From Weeksella massiliensis (GTDB lineage Bacteria > Bacteroidota > Bacteroidia > Flavobacteriales > Weeksellaceae), in the NCBI GenBank assembly GCA_000751595.1, contig CCMH01000014.1, positions 109,970 to 173,969 of the forward strand: a DNA stretch of 64,000 nucleotides. Reading direction: 5' to 3'. This document shows, piece by piece, positions 1 through 8,480 of this stretch (its first letter is position 1; every line of letters begins with the position of its first letter). The notes beneath the pieces are model-generated. The model did no database searches. It was given only the letters and a program-made list of their open reading frames with translations, and had not been told where the DNA came from. A program made the position numbers and the translations under genes.

Positions 1-42
1 AAAAGAGGATCGAAATAATTCGATAAAAATAACCTTTAAAAA

Positions 43-70
43 CTCGGAATCTTTTCCGAGTTTTTTTATT
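43..70 (+). terminator. Rho-independent terminator of an upstream gene outside the window
   Basis: A 7-bp perfect stem (CTCGGAA at 43-49 with TTCCGAG at 54-60, loop TCTT) is followed directly by a run of seven T and further T-rich sequence. It ends a plus-strand gene lying to the left of the window and separates it from murF. Confidence 0.85.
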
Positions 71-79
71 TTTGATGAC

Positions 80-1366
80 ATGAAAACAGAACTATTGCTC
101 GAACATTTTCTTCGTTATCGTTTGGTAACAACCGATACCCGAAAAATTACTCAAAACGCAATTTTTTTCGCCCTTAAAGGAGAAAATTTCAACGGAAATC
201 TTTTTGCACAAGAAGCCTTGGATAAAGGAGCAAGTATCGTAGTGGTAGATGAACCGCAAACCCTACACGATGATCGAATTATTTTGGTAGAAAATGGTTT
301 AGAAAGTTTACAAGCTCTTGCCAAAGCATATCGTTCTACCCTGAAAATTCCCGTTATTGGATTGACAGGAAGTAACGGAAAAACAACTTCCAAAGAATTA
401 ATTGCTGCTGTTTTGCAAGAGAAATTTCAGGTTCATTATACCCAAGGCAATCTCAATAATCACATTGGCGTTCCGTTGACCTTGCTTTCTATTCCAGAAA
501 ATGCCGAAATTGCCGTTATCGAAATGGGTGCGAATCATCAAAAAGAAATCGAACTTTTGGCTTCGATAGCGCAGCCTGATTTTGGGTATATTACGAATTT
601 TGGGTATGCACATCTCGAAGGTTTTGGTGGTTTCGAAGGAGTGATAAAAGGGAAGTCAGAATTGTATGATTTTTTGCGTACTCATCATAAAATTGCCTTG
701 ATCAATGCCGACGATGACTTACAAGTGAAACAAGCGCAAGCCATCGAACAAATATCGTTTTCTAAAAATCCATCGACGCAGGCAACTTATTGTGTCGAGT
801 TGAAGGAAAACTTAAACAATATGATTCAAGTAGTTGTAGACGATGTTGTTATAGGTTCTAATTTAACGGGGAACTATAATTGGTCTAATGTGGCAGCTGC
901 AATAAGTTTCGGGAAATATTTTAAGCTTTCGATGGAAGAAATCAAAAATGGAATAGAAAATTATCATCCTTCGAATCATCGATCTCAGTTGATACAAAAA
1001 GAAAAATACACGATTTTGATGGATGCTTACAATGCGAATCCGAGCAGTATGGAAGTTTCATTGAAAAACTTTTCTACCTTCGGGGGAAGCAAAACCGTTA
1101 TTTTAGGGGATATGTTCGAGTTAGGAGAATCGAGTAAAGCGAGTCATCAAAAAATAGCTCAATTAGCCCAAGATTTAGGTTTTGAACAAGTGTATTTGGT
1201 AGGAAAAAATTTCTCGAATGTTGAACTTGATTCTTCGAATATTCAGTTTTTTGAACAAAGAGAAGCTTTAGAAAATTATCTCAAAACCCATCCAATCGAA
1301 ACCGAAAATGTTTTGATTAAAGGTTCGCACGGTATGCGATTAGATCTTTTAGAAAATGATTTATAA
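80..1366 (+). CDS. murF: UDP-N-acetylmuramoyl-tripeptide--D-alanyl-D-alanine ligase
   Basis: Cytoplasmic Mur ligase that adds D-Ala-D-Ala to the UDP-MurNAc-tripeptide, the last soluble step of peptidoglycan precursor synthesis. The 428-residue protein has the usual MurF length. The ATP-binding loop TGSNGKTT is at residues 96-103, and the central-domain EMGANH motif (148-153) with its conserved Glu and His follows. The N-terminal 90 residues form the substrate-binding domain, and the C-terminal part carries the typical DAYNANP and LGDMFELG motifs. The start follows the upstream terminator by about 10 nt. The stop overlaps the next gene by 11 nt, so the two are probably co-transcribed. Function is secure by family motifs. 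Confidence 0.96.
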   Translation: MKTELLLEHFLRYRLVTTDTRKITQNAIFFALKGENFNGNLFAQEALDKGASIVVVDEPQTLHDDRIILVENGLESLQALAKAYRSTLKIPVIGLTGSNGKTTSKELIAAVLQEKFQVHYTQGNLNNHIGVPLTLLSIPENAEIAVIEMGANHQKEIELLASIAQPDFGYITNFGYAHLEGFGGFEGVIKGKSELYDFLRTHHKIALINADDDLQVKQAQAIEQISFSKNPSTQATYCVELKENLNNMIQVVVDDVVIGSNLTGNYNWSNVAAAISFGKYFKLSMEEIKNGIENYHPSNHRSQLIQKEKYTILMDAYNANPSSMEVSLKNFSTFGGSKTVILGDMFELGESSKASHQKIAQLAQDLGFEQVYLVGKNFSNVELDSSNIQFFEQREALENYLKTHPIETENVLIKGSHGMRLDLLENDL

Positions 1367-1886
1367 AGGTCTAAAAATAAGTTTGATTTGTTTTTTATTG
1401 ATGGGATTATTCTCTTTCGATCAGAATTCGTACATCAATTGGCAAGAAAATCAACTCTTGACCTTTGATAATTTCAAAGCTAAAGCACCGAAAGGGGATA
1501 AAACAGCGGCTTCTATCTACACCGAAATTAGCTGGATAAAGAAACAAACCGGACAAGATTTACCGATTTATACAGTGATTAATCGGATGGATGAAAATCG
1601 TTCTTGGATCAATAGGAAAGACAAAAACTTGCTCAATCAGAAACAATTACAATTTGATATTTCTGAACTTTATACCCGAAAAATTCGCCAAGAAATTCAG
1701 CGTTTGGTGCAAAAGAAAGTTCGTGATGAAGCGACGTATAAAGAAGTTTTTATTCGTAATTCGAATCAATTACAACGAACTCAAAAAAAATATTTGAATC
1801 TTTTGGGTGAGCAACCCAATTTGTGGAAAATTGTGAACAAAGAATACCAAGATTCGCTTTTGCTCTACAAAGACTTCAATCATTAA
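1356..1886 (+). CDS. Secreted DUF922-like protein, protease fold without the HExxH zinc site
   Basis: A 176-residue protein with an N-terminal hydrophobic segment (residues 6-20) consistent with export. The body resembles the predicted secreted Zn-protease family DUF922: INWQENQLLTFDNFKA near the start of the mature region, then RSWIN, then an LLN-x5-FDI-x-ELY block. In that family the last block normally reads LLNHEQGHFDI; here residues 92-102 read LLNQKQLQFDI, so both metal-binding His and the catalytic Glu are replaced by Gln, Gln and Lys. If the family assignment is right, the protein is not a metalloprotease. It begins inside the end of murF and is followed by a terminator. The family call is from memory of motifs, not a search. 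Confidence 0.6.
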   Translation: MIYKGLKISLICFLLMGLFSFDQNSYINWQENQLLTFDNFKAKAPKGDKTAASIYTEISWIKKQTGQDLPIYTVINRMDENRSWINRKDKNLLNQKQLQFDISELYTRKIRQEIQRLVQKKVRDEATYKEVFIRNSNQLQRTQKKYLNLLGEQPNLWKIVNKEYQDSLLLYKDFNH

Positions 1887-1908
1887 ACCAATACAAACAA
1901 CCACCAAA

Positions 1909-1940
1909 AACCGAATAAATACCATTCGGTTTTTTCTTTT
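1909..1940 (+). terminator. Rho-independent terminator after murF and the DUF922-like gene
   Basis: ACCGAAT at 1910-1916 pairs with ATTCGGT at 1924-1930 across a 7-nt loop, followed by a T-rich tract. It ends the murF transcript. Confidence 0.8.
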
Positions 1941-2051
1941 TTTGGTAGGATGAGCTTCGACAAAGTAAGGTATATTTCGGGTTGATTTGAATGACATTCT
2001 AATCAATGAATAATTTATAGAGAAATATTCTTTTCAACCAAAATAATAGCT

Positions 2052-2059
2052 TATATTTG
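2052..2059 (+). promoter_or_regulatory. Candidate promoter -7 element (TATATTTG) for the tyrosine catabolism genes
   Basis: TATATTTG matches the Bacteroidota -7 consensus TANNTTTG exactly. No clear TTG is seen at the -33 position, so activation by a regulator or a weak promoter is possible. A start here leaves a leader of roughly 170 nt before hmgA. Confidence 0.4.
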
Positions 2060-2078
2060 AGTAATTTCAAAAACAGCT

Positions 2079-2168
2079 ATGGAAGTTTTTTTAATAACCA
2101 TTTTTGGAATGTCGAAACTGCAAGCAGCATTGTTATCTAAAATAGTGTTCGCTCAATATTCTTTTTGA
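2079..2168 (+). CDS. Possible 29-residue leader ORF upstream of hmgA
   Basis: An ATG 20 nt after the candidate -7 element opens a 29-codon frame ending in TGA (starts MEVFLITIFGMSK, ends FAQYSF). It lies wholly in the leader of the tyrosine operon. It has no obvious ribosome-binding site and no run of Tyr or Phe codons as in an attenuator peptide. It may be a chance ORF; listed because position and length fit a leader peptide. Confidence 0.2.
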   Translation: MEVFLITIFGMSKLQAALLSKIVFAQYSF

Positions 2169-2238
2169 TTACTCTTTTATTGGAAAGAATGGCCCTTTTG
2201 GGGAATAAAAATATCAAAAAATCACAAAAAAATACAGT

Positions 2239-3396
2239 ATGCCTTTTTATCAAACCTTAGGAAAAATACCTTCTAAGCGACATACGATATTCAGAAAAGA
2301 AGATGGGAGTTTATATGCCGAAGAATTGGTTTCTACCCACGGATTTTCGAGTACGTATTCGAATGTTTATCATTGTTATCCGCCAACTTTGGTGAAGCAA
2401 ATTGCCGAGCCTTTTTCGGTAGAACCCGAAATTGCGCGAGAAAAACACTTGAAACACACTTCGCTTAAAGGGTTTAAAATTAAACCCCAAAAAGATTATT
2501 TAGAATCGAGAGTTCCCGTTTTGGTGAACAATGATTTGCATATTTCTTTGGCAGCGCCACAAGCGTCGATGACCGATTATTTCTACAAAAACTCGCAAGC
2601 AGACGAAGTAATTTTTATTCATGAAGGTTCGGGAGTTCTGAAAACGGGTTATGGTCAAATCGAGTTCGAGTATGGCGATTATTTGGTTATTCCGCGCGGA
2701 ATAATTTATCAATTGCATTTCAATGACGAACAAAACCGTTTGTTGATTATCGAATCATTCAGTCCGATCGAAACACCACGTCGTTACCGAAATCATTTCG
2801 GACAATTGATGGAACATTCGCCATTTTGCGAGCGCGATATCAAAACTCCTAAAAACTTAGAAACGCATGATGAGCATGGAGATTTCAAGATTATGATTAA
2901 GAAAGAAGGATTGATTTATCCTTATGTTTATGGTACGCATCCGTTTGATTTTGTTGGATGGGATGGATATCATTTTCCGTGGGCTTTTTCGATTCATAAT
3001 TTCGAGCCGATTACTGGTAGAATTCATCAACCACCTCCAGTGCATCAAACTTTCGAGGGAGCAGGTTTTGTCATTTGTAGTTTTGTGCCGCGTTTATACG
3101 ATTATCATCCACAATCTATTCCGGCGCCTTACAACCATAGTAATGTAGATTCTGATGAGATTTTATATTATGTAGATGGAGATTTTATGAGTAGAAAATC
3201 GGTCGAAAGAGGTCAAATAACTTTGCATCCGGCGGGGATTCCTCACGGACCACATCCAGGAACTGTTGAGAAATCGATCGGTGCAAAAGAAACCCAAGAA
3301 TTGGCGGTGATGATTGATCCTTTCCGACCATTGAAATTGACCAAAGCTGCTTTGGAAATAGAAGATGAAGATTACTACAAATCTTGGTTATACTAA
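2239..3396 (+). CDS. hmgA: Homogentisate 1,2-dioxygenase
   Basis: Non-haem Fe(II) dioxygenase opening the homogentisate ring to maleylacetoacetate in tyrosine and phenylalanine catabolism; cytoplasmic. The 385-residue protein is the shorter form seen in Bacteroidota and Firmicutes (animal enzymes have about 445). Iron-site sequences are visible: NHSNVDSDE with His300 and an acidic residue at 306/307, and PHGPHPG with His336 and His339. The cupin core GVLKTGYGQIEFEYGDYLVIPRG lies at mid-protein. It is first in a plus-strand run with hppD (61-nt gap), fahA and a flavin reductase, which together give the complete lower pathway except for a separate maleylacetoacetate isomerase, not seen here. 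Confidence 0.95.
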   Translation: MPFYQTLGKIPSKRHTIFRKEDGSLYAEELVSTHGFSSTYSNVYHCYPPTLVKQIAEPFSVEPEIAREKHLKHTSLKGFKIKPQKDYLESRVPVLVNNDLHISLAAPQASMTDYFYKNSQADEVIFIHEGSGVLKTGYGQIEFEYGDYLVIPRGIIYQLHFNDEQNRLLIIESFSPIETPRRYRNHFGQLMEHSPFCERDIKTPKNLETHDEHGDFKIMIKKEGLIYPYVYGTHPFDFVGWDGYHFPWAFSIHNFEPITGRIHQPPPVHQTFEGAGFVICSFVPRLYDYHPQSIPAPYNHSNVDSDEILYYVDGDFMSRKSVERGQITLHPAGIPHGPHPGTVEKSIGAKETQELAVMIDPFRPLKLTKAALEIEDEDYYKSWLY

Positions 3397-3457
3397 AACG
3401 ATTACACCATTATCAATACTAATAAATAAAAGAAAAAAACGATAAACAAACAAAAAA

Positions 3458-4588
3458 ATGAGTACACAAACTTTTGCAGAAAAGATTGCGCAAGCACAAG
3501 ATTTTTTACCGATCAACGGTACCGATTATATTGAGTTTTATGTAGGGAATGCCAAGCAAGCAGCCCATTATTACAAAACCGCTTTTGGTTTCCAATCTTT
3601 GGCGTATGCAGGGCCAGAAACAGGCGTTCGCGATAGAGCTTCTTATGTATTGCAACAAGGGAAAATTCGCTTAGTGCTTACTTCGGGACTAAAGTCGGAT
3701 TCACCGATTTGCGAACATGCCAAAAAACATGGCGACGGGGTAAAAATCTTGGCACTTTGGGTAGATGATGCCTACGATGCCTACGAACAAACCACCAAAC
3801 GTGGTGCAAAAAGCTATATGGAACCAACCACGTTGTCCGATGAATTTGGCGAAGTGAAAATGGCAGGAATCTATACGTATGGAGAAACGGTGCATATGTT
3901 CATCGAGCGAAAAAACTATTCAGGACCTTTTATGCCTGGATATGAAAAATGGGAATCTGATTATCAACCTACCGAAACAGGACTCTTGTATGTGGATCAC
4001 TGTGTAGGAAATGTAGGTTGGAATCGCATGTTGCCAGTGGTAAAATGGTACGAAGATGTGATGGGATTTGTTAATATCCTTTCGTTTGACGATAAACAAA
4101 TCAATACAGAATATTCTGCCTTGATGAGTAAAGTAATGTCGAACGGAAATGGGTATTCGAAATTTCCAATCAATGAGCCAGCAGAAGGTCTGAAAAAATC
4201 GCAAGTAGAAGAATATTTAGATTTCTACGAAGACGAAGGAGTACAACATATTGCTGTGGCAACCAAAGACATTATCCATACAGTAACCGAACTGAAAAAA
4301 CGTGGAGTAGAATTCTTAGCTGCACCGCCAGAAGCCTATTACGATATGATTCCTGAGCGCGTAGGTGAAATTGATGAAGATATCAAAAAACTACAAGCAT
4401 TAGGGATATTAGTAGATTGTGATGAGGAAGGTTATTTGTTGCAAATTTTCACCAAACCTGTAGAAGATCGTCCTACCTTGTTTTTCGAAATTATCGAGCG
4501 TCATGGCGCACAGAGTTTCGGTGCAGGAAACTTCAAAGCTTTGTTCGAAGCTTTAGAAAAAGAACAAGCGAGAAGAGGAAACTTATAA
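3458..4588 (+). CDS. hppD: 4-hydroxyphenylpyruvate dioxygenase
   Basis: Fe(II)-dependent enzyme converting 4-hydroxyphenylpyruvate to homogentisate. The 376-residue protein has two vicinal-oxygen-chelate halves; the C-terminal one holds the 2-His-1-Glu facial triad: His181 in VDHCVGNV, His264 in QHIAVAT and Glu344 in FFEIIERHG. The C-terminal GAGNFKALFEALE segment is characteristic. It follows hmgA closely and supplies its substrate. A 9-bp inverted repeat lies between it and fahA. Confidence 0.97.
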   Translation: MSTQTFAEKIAQAQDFLPINGTDYIEFYVGNAKQAAHYYKTAFGFQSLAYAGPETGVRDRASYVLQQGKIRLVLTSGLKSDSPICEHAKKHGDGVKILALWVDDAYDAYEQTTKRGAKSYMEPTTLSDEFGEVKMAGIYTYGETVHMFIERKNYSGPFMPGYEKWESDYQPTETGLLYVDHCVGNVGWNRMLPVVKWYEDVMGFVNILSFDDKQINTEYSALMSKVMSNGNGYSKFPINEPAEGLKKSQVEEYLDFYEDEGVQHIAVATKDIIHTVTELKKRGVEFLAAPPEAYYDMIPERVGEIDEDIKKLQALGILVDCDEEGYLLQIFTKPVEDRPTLFFEIIERHGAQSFGAGNFKALFEALEKEQARRGNL

Positions 4589-4607
4589 TAAGTATCATTT
4601 AGAAAGT

Positions 4608-4643
4608 CTTTGTTGAAGCCTCATAAAAAAGGGGTCAACAAAG
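4608..4643 (+). promoter_or_regulatory. Inverted repeat between hppD and fahA
   Basis: CTTTGTTGA at 4608-4616 is the exact reverse complement of TCAACAAAG at 4635-4643, separated by 18 nt, with a loose T-rich tail. It could be a weak intra-operon terminator or an mRNA-stabilising hairpin. It sits 54 nt ahead of the fahA start and argues that this DNA is untranslated. Confidence 0.55.
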
Positions 4644-4696
4644 CTTTTCTGTTGATAATCAGTTTTTTAATTATTAATCTAAAAAAAATATTTCAA

Positions 4697-5944
4697 ATGA
4701 AATCGTTTATATCATACCCTAAAGATTCTGACTTTAGTATCCATAATATACCTTTTGGTGTTGCGCTTATTCAGGGTGAATACGTGGCTGTTTGTACGCG
4801 AATTGGCGACAAAGTAGTCGATTTATCCTACCTCTATAACGAAGATTATTTTGGTGATTTTGATCAATTAGAATACAATGTTTTCGAGTCGGTAGTTTTG
4901 AATGAATTTATCGAATTAGGAAAACCAACCACCAATGCGGTACGTTTGCGTATTCAAGAATTATTGGTAGAAGGATCTGATTTGGCAAATGACGAAAAAA
5001 CAATCGAAGAAGCTTTTTATGATATTGATGAAGTAGAAATGCTTTTACCGGTTCATATTCCAAATTATACAGATTTTTACAGCAGCATAGAGCACGCAAC
5101 CAATGTCGGGAAAATGTTCCGTGATCCTGCGAATGCTCTTCTTCCGAACTGGAAACATCTACCGGTTGGTTACCACGGACGCGCATCGTCGATCGTGATT
5201 TCTGGTACACCTCTTCACCGTCCGAAAGGTCAGATGAAACCTGCCGATCAAGATCAACCAGTTTTTGGTCCGTGTAAGCAATTGGATTTTGAGTTGGAAA
5301 TGGCTTTTATTGTCAATAAAATGACCGATTTGGGTGATAGTGTTTCGGTAGAAGAAGCAGAAGACGCAATTTTCGGAATGGTTATTTTCAATGATTGGTC
5401 GGCAAGAGATATTCAGTCGTGGGAATATGTGCCATTAGGTCCATTCTTAGGGAAAAACTTTGGTTCATCAATTTCACCATGGGTGGTAACGTTAGAGGCT
5501 TTGGATCAGTTCCGTACAAGTTCTCCGAAACAAGATCCCGAAGTGTTGGATTATTTGAAGTTTGACGGTGAACGTAATTTCGACATCCAATTAGAAGTGG
5601 CTTTGCAACCCGAAAATGGAGAAGAAAATGTAATTTGTCAGAGCAACTTCAAATACATGTATTGGAATATGGCTCAACAATTAGCGCATCATACCGTAAA
5701 CGGATGTAATTTAGAAGTAGGAGATATGTATGCCAGCGGAACAATTTCTGGGAAAGATCCTCAATCATTTGGTTCGATGTTAGAATTAACTTGGCGTGGA
5801 CAAAACCCATTGAAATTATCCAACGGAGAAGAACGAAAATTTATTCAAGATAACGATACCGTAATTATGCGTGCATTTGCAGAAAAAGGAGCTGTACGGG
5901 TAGGATTTGGAGAAGTTTCGGGTACAATTCTACCAGCAAAATAA
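4697..5944 (+). CDS. fahA: Fumarylacetoacetase
   Basis: Hydrolyses fumarylacetoacetate to fumarate and acetoacetate, the last step of tyrosine breakdown. Starting at the ATG at 4697 gives 415 residues, close to the 419 of animal enzymes. Seen motifs: YTDFYSSIEHATNVGKMFR with the metal-ligand Asp and catalytic His, the ELEMAF acidic pair, NDWSARDIQSWEYVPLGPF with the third metal Asp, and the following FLGKNFGSS lysine. An in-frame TTG start at 4610 would add 29 non-conserved residues over a hairpin and was not used. The product acetoacetate could be activated by the CoA-transferase at 55.6-57.0 kb. Confidence 0.96.
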   Translation: MKSFISYPKDSDFSIHNIPFGVALIQGEYVAVCTRIGDKVVDLSYLYNEDYFGDFDQLEYNVFESVVLNEFIELGKPTTNAVRLRIQELLVEGSDLANDEKTIEEAFYDIDEVEMLLPVHIPNYTDFYSSIEHATNVGKMFRDPANALLPNWKHLPVGYHGRASSIVISGTPLHRPKGQMKPADQDQPVFGPCKQLDFELEMAFIVNKMTDLGDSVSVEEAEDAIFGMVIFNDWSARDIQSWEYVPLGPFLGKNFGSSISPWVVTLEALDQFRTSSPKQDPEVLDYLKFDGERNFDIQLEVALQPENGEENVICQSNFKYMYWNMAQQLAHHTVNGCNLEVGDMYASGTISGKDPQSFGSMLELTWRGQNPLKLSNGEERKFIQDNDTVIMRAFAEKGAVRVGFGEVSGTILPAK

Positions 5945-5949
5945 TAAGT

Positions 5950-6771
5950 ATGAAAACAATTAATCCTAGCGAACTTAGCTCTCCTGCGTTACAGAAAATA
6001 ATGCAAACTGCGGTGGCTCCAAGACCGATTGCGTTTGTTTCATCGATTAATCAGAAAGGAGAGGTAAATCTTTCTCCGTTCAGTTTTTTCAATATGTTTA
6101 GCACTGTTCCGCCAATTCTTGTATTTTCACCCTCGAGAAGAGTGCGCGATAATACCACGAAACATACGCTAGAAAATGTTCTCGAAGTGCCAGAAGTGGT
6201 TATCGGGATTGCTAATTATGCAATGGTACAACAAGTTTCTTTGAGTTCTACAGAATACGAAGAAGGTGTAAATGAGTTTGTGAAAGCTGGTTTCACGATG
6301 AAAGATGCCGATGTTGTTCGACCGAAATTAATTGCCGAATCTCCTGTAAACTTCGAGTGTACGGTGCAAGAAGTTGTATCGTTGGGCAAAGAAGGGGGAG
6401 CCGGAAATTTGGTTATTTGTGAAGTGAAAAAGATTCATTTACGAGAAGAATTTCTTAATGAGCAAGGGGATTTAGATCAAAAGAAATTAGATTTAGTCGC
6501 TCGTTTGGGAGGCAATTGGTATTCTCGTAGCAATGAGGAAAGCCTTTTTGAGGTTCCAAAACCTTTGGTAACGAAAGGAATTGGGTTTGATTTGTTGCCA
6601 AATGAAATCAAATTTAGTACTGTTTTTACAGGAAATGATCTTGGTATGTTGGCCAATACCGAAAAATTAATCGGTGAACATTTCTCTGCCGATGAAGAAA
6701 TTCATCGCAAAGCTCAGCAACTTTTGTTGCAATCTAAAATAGAAGAAGCATGGGAAATCTTGCTTAAATAA
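5950..6771 (+). CDS. Flavin reductase-like FMN-binding protein
   Basis: A 273-residue protein of the flavin reductase-like FMN-binding split-barrel family. The N-terminal half shows the typical APRPIAFVSSINQKGEVNLSP and SFFNMFSTVPP motifs; such proteins bind FMN and often reduce it for a partner oxygenase or reduce small substrates. It starts 5 nt after the fahA stop, so it is the last gene of the tyrosine operon. A related gene beside tyrosine-degradation genes is common in Bacteroidota, but its substrate there is not known to me. A bidirectional terminator follows. Confidence 0.85.
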   Translation: MKTINPSELSSPALQKIMQTAVAPRPIAFVSSINQKGEVNLSPFSFFNMFSTVPPILVFSPSRRVRDNTTKHTLENVLEVPEVVIGIANYAMVQQVSLSSTEYEEGVNEFVKAGFTMKDADVVRPKLIAESPVNFECTVQEVVSLGKEGGAGNLVICEVKKIHLREEFLNEQGDLDQKKLDLVARLGGNWYSRSNEESLFEVPKPLVTKGIGFDLLPNEIKFSTVFTGNDLGMLANTEKLIGEHFSADEEIHRKAQQLLLQSKIEEAWEILLK

Positions 6772-6781
6772 TACAACAGAA

Positions 6782-6807
6782 AAGCCTCTTTTTAGAGGCT
6801 TTTTTTT
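6782..6807. terminator. Bidirectional terminator between convergent operons
   Basis: AAGCCTCT at 6782-6789 pairs with AGAGGCTT at 6794-6801 around a 4-nt loop and runs into T-rich sequence on the plus strand, with a shorter T tract on the minus strand. It separates the plus-strand tyrosine operon from the minus-strand acyltransferase, whose stop codon touches it. Confidence 0.85.
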
Positions 6808-7867
6808 ATTGATTTTGTTGACTATAATTTCGGTATTTGTTTTTGATCCAACGATTAATCGGCTTCTCGAAATACTCGAATGTTAATATGCTCAATCCTA
6901 TCGAAACCAAAAGATAAAGACCAATCTTCATAAAATCATTCAACTCCGGAAACCAAAGATTTCCATATTTGATGACAATCATGTGCAGCATATAAAAACT
7001 GAAACTAATTTCTCCTAAATAAATAAGTGTTTTGTGTTGTAATAATCTGGATAGAATCCCTTTTTCTACCGAAAAAATCACGATGATTAGCGACATTGGT
7101 AACCAATAATAGATTCCGTATCGAAACATTCTTGGGATAAATTCATGGAAAGAAAAGAAGAGAATCAATACTAAAAATGCGGATATTTCTAAGAAACTTC
7201 CTTGTCGGAAAGTGATATTTTTTAGTAGATAATTGAAACGTCGATATTGATTAAATAAAATAATTCCGATAAGAAAATCGAGGGTTCGAACGAAAGGATG
7301 AATATAAAATATGCCTTTTTCGTAGTCGATGTCGATATGCGGTTCGAGAGCAATAATTATCGGAATCGCAAGCAAAGGAAGCAAGCGACTGAGCGGAAAA
7401 CGATGCAATAAACTGACCAGAAAAGGAAAGGCCAAATAAAAGAAAAATTCGGTCGAAATACTCCAAGAAGGATTATTGATGGAGAAATAAAATTTCTGAA
7501 TCGGAATATACGATTGCAACAAGAAAAAATTGAGTATTGCAACCAAAGGATCCCATAAATTTTGATGAAAAACAAACGGAAGCATCAAGAAAAAAGTGAG
7601 CAAATGTAGCGGGTAAATTCTCGCGACACGATTGATGTAGAAGTTCTTTTTACTGAATTCATGCGGTTTGTTGATTTTGTTCTGATAGTTGAGCGCCAAA
7701 ACAAAACCACTCAATATAAAGAAAAATCCTACCCCTAAATATCCTTCAAAAAACACAAAATTTTTCAGCCAATTGTACCAATGCATTTCAGTGGATACAA
7801 AGGTAAGATGGCTAAGAAAAACTGCGAAAGCAAAGAAAAATCGCAGCGATGTGAGTGAGTTAATCAT
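6806..7867 (-). CDS. Acyltransferase 3 family membrane protein
   Basis: A 353-residue polytopic membrane protein of the acyltransferase 3 (OafA/YrhL-like) family, which transfers acyl groups to sugars of surface polysaccharides or other envelope molecules. The N-terminal LTSLRFFFAFAVFLSHLTF block with the conserved Arg and active-site His, FEGYLGVGFFFILSGFVLA, and NPSWSISTEFFFYLAFPFL are all typical. About ten hydrophobic segments are visible. It overlaps the end of the YigZ-family gene by 8 nt, so it is the last gene of the DUF349-ribD-yigZ unit. The acceptor cannot be told from sequence. Confidence 0.88.
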   Translation of the reverse strand: MINSLTSLRFFFAFAVFLSHLTFVSTEMHWYNWLKNFVFFEGYLGVGFFFILSGFVLALNYQNKINKPHEFSKKNFYINRVARIYPLHLLTFFLMLPFVFHQNLWDPLVAILNFFLLQSYIPIQKFYFSINNPSWSISTEFFFYLAFPFLVSLLHRFPLSRLLPLLAIPIIIALEPHIDIDYEKGIFYIHPFVRTLDFLIGIILFNQYRRFNYLLKNITFRQGSFLEISAFLVLILFFSFHEFIPRMFRYGIYYWLPMSLIIVIFSVEKGILSRLLQHKTLIYLGEISFSFYMLHMIVIKYGNLWFPELNDFMKIGLYLLVSIGLSILTFEYFEKPINRWIKNKYRNYSQQNQ

Positions 7868-8480
7868 CCAAAACCTTGAATTTTAATTGATACATCTCTT
7901 TGAACTGACCTTCGAATTCTTCGAGTAAACTGCTTCTAACTTCGACAATAAATTTACAATTAGCCGTAAATTCTTTATCGATTATTTCTCCATTCACCCT
8001 TTCTATATTTCGTTCTACAATCCCTTGTTGATCGTAATTGAAAATTAACTCTGCTTTTTTTGTCAGATAACGAGTAACTGATTTGGCTTCTTCCAATGCA
8101 ACTTGTGCTCCATATTTATAGGCTTTTACCAAACCCGGAACCCCCAATTTTGTCCCACCGAAATAACGAACAGAAACAACCAACACATTGGTTAACTCGA
8201 ACGAAAGAATTTGATTGTATATTGGTAAACCTGCCGAACCGCTCGGTTCTCCGTCATCATTTGCTCGGTAATCTTCCTTGTTTATCCCTAAAATATAAGC
8301 GTAGCAATGATGGGTAGCATCGGGCCATTTTTCGCGTAAATAGGTGAGTTTTTCTCGTACATCGTCTTCGGTTTGTACCCGAAAGGCATAGTTGATAAAC
8401 TTGCTTCCCATTTCCTTGAAAATAACTTCTTCTGCATCGTGAGCAATCGTTAAATAAGCGTCATCTGTTTTGTCAGTCAT
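7860..8480 (-). CDS. yigZ: YigZ/IMPACT family protein
   Basis: A 206-residue protein of the UPF0029/IMPACT (YigZ) family. The first domain carries KFINYAFRVQTEDDV, DATHHCYAYILG and the signature DDGEPSGSAGLPI; the C-terminal ferredoxin-like domain follows from about residue 135. Eukaryotic IMPACT regulates Gcn2, but the bacterial role is not settled. Translationally coupled: it overlaps ribD by 8 nt at its start and the acyltransferase by 8 nt at its end. Confidence 0.9.
   Translation of the reverse strand: MTDKTDDAYLTIAHDAEEVIFKEMGSKFINYAFRVQTEDDVREKLTYLREKWPDATHHCYAYILGINKEDYRANDDGEPSGSAGLPIYNQILSFELTNVLVVSVRYFGGTKLGVPGLVKAYKYGAQVALEEAKSVTRYLTKKAELIFNYDQQGIVERNIERVNGEIIDKEFTANCKFIVEVRSSLLEEFEGQFKEMYQLKFKVLDD

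Noticed and set aside
4610..4696. In-frame TTG extension of fumarylacetoacetase
   Set aside because: The extra 29 residues have no family counterpart and are encoded over a 9-bp inverted repeat; ATG at 4697 gives the standard length.
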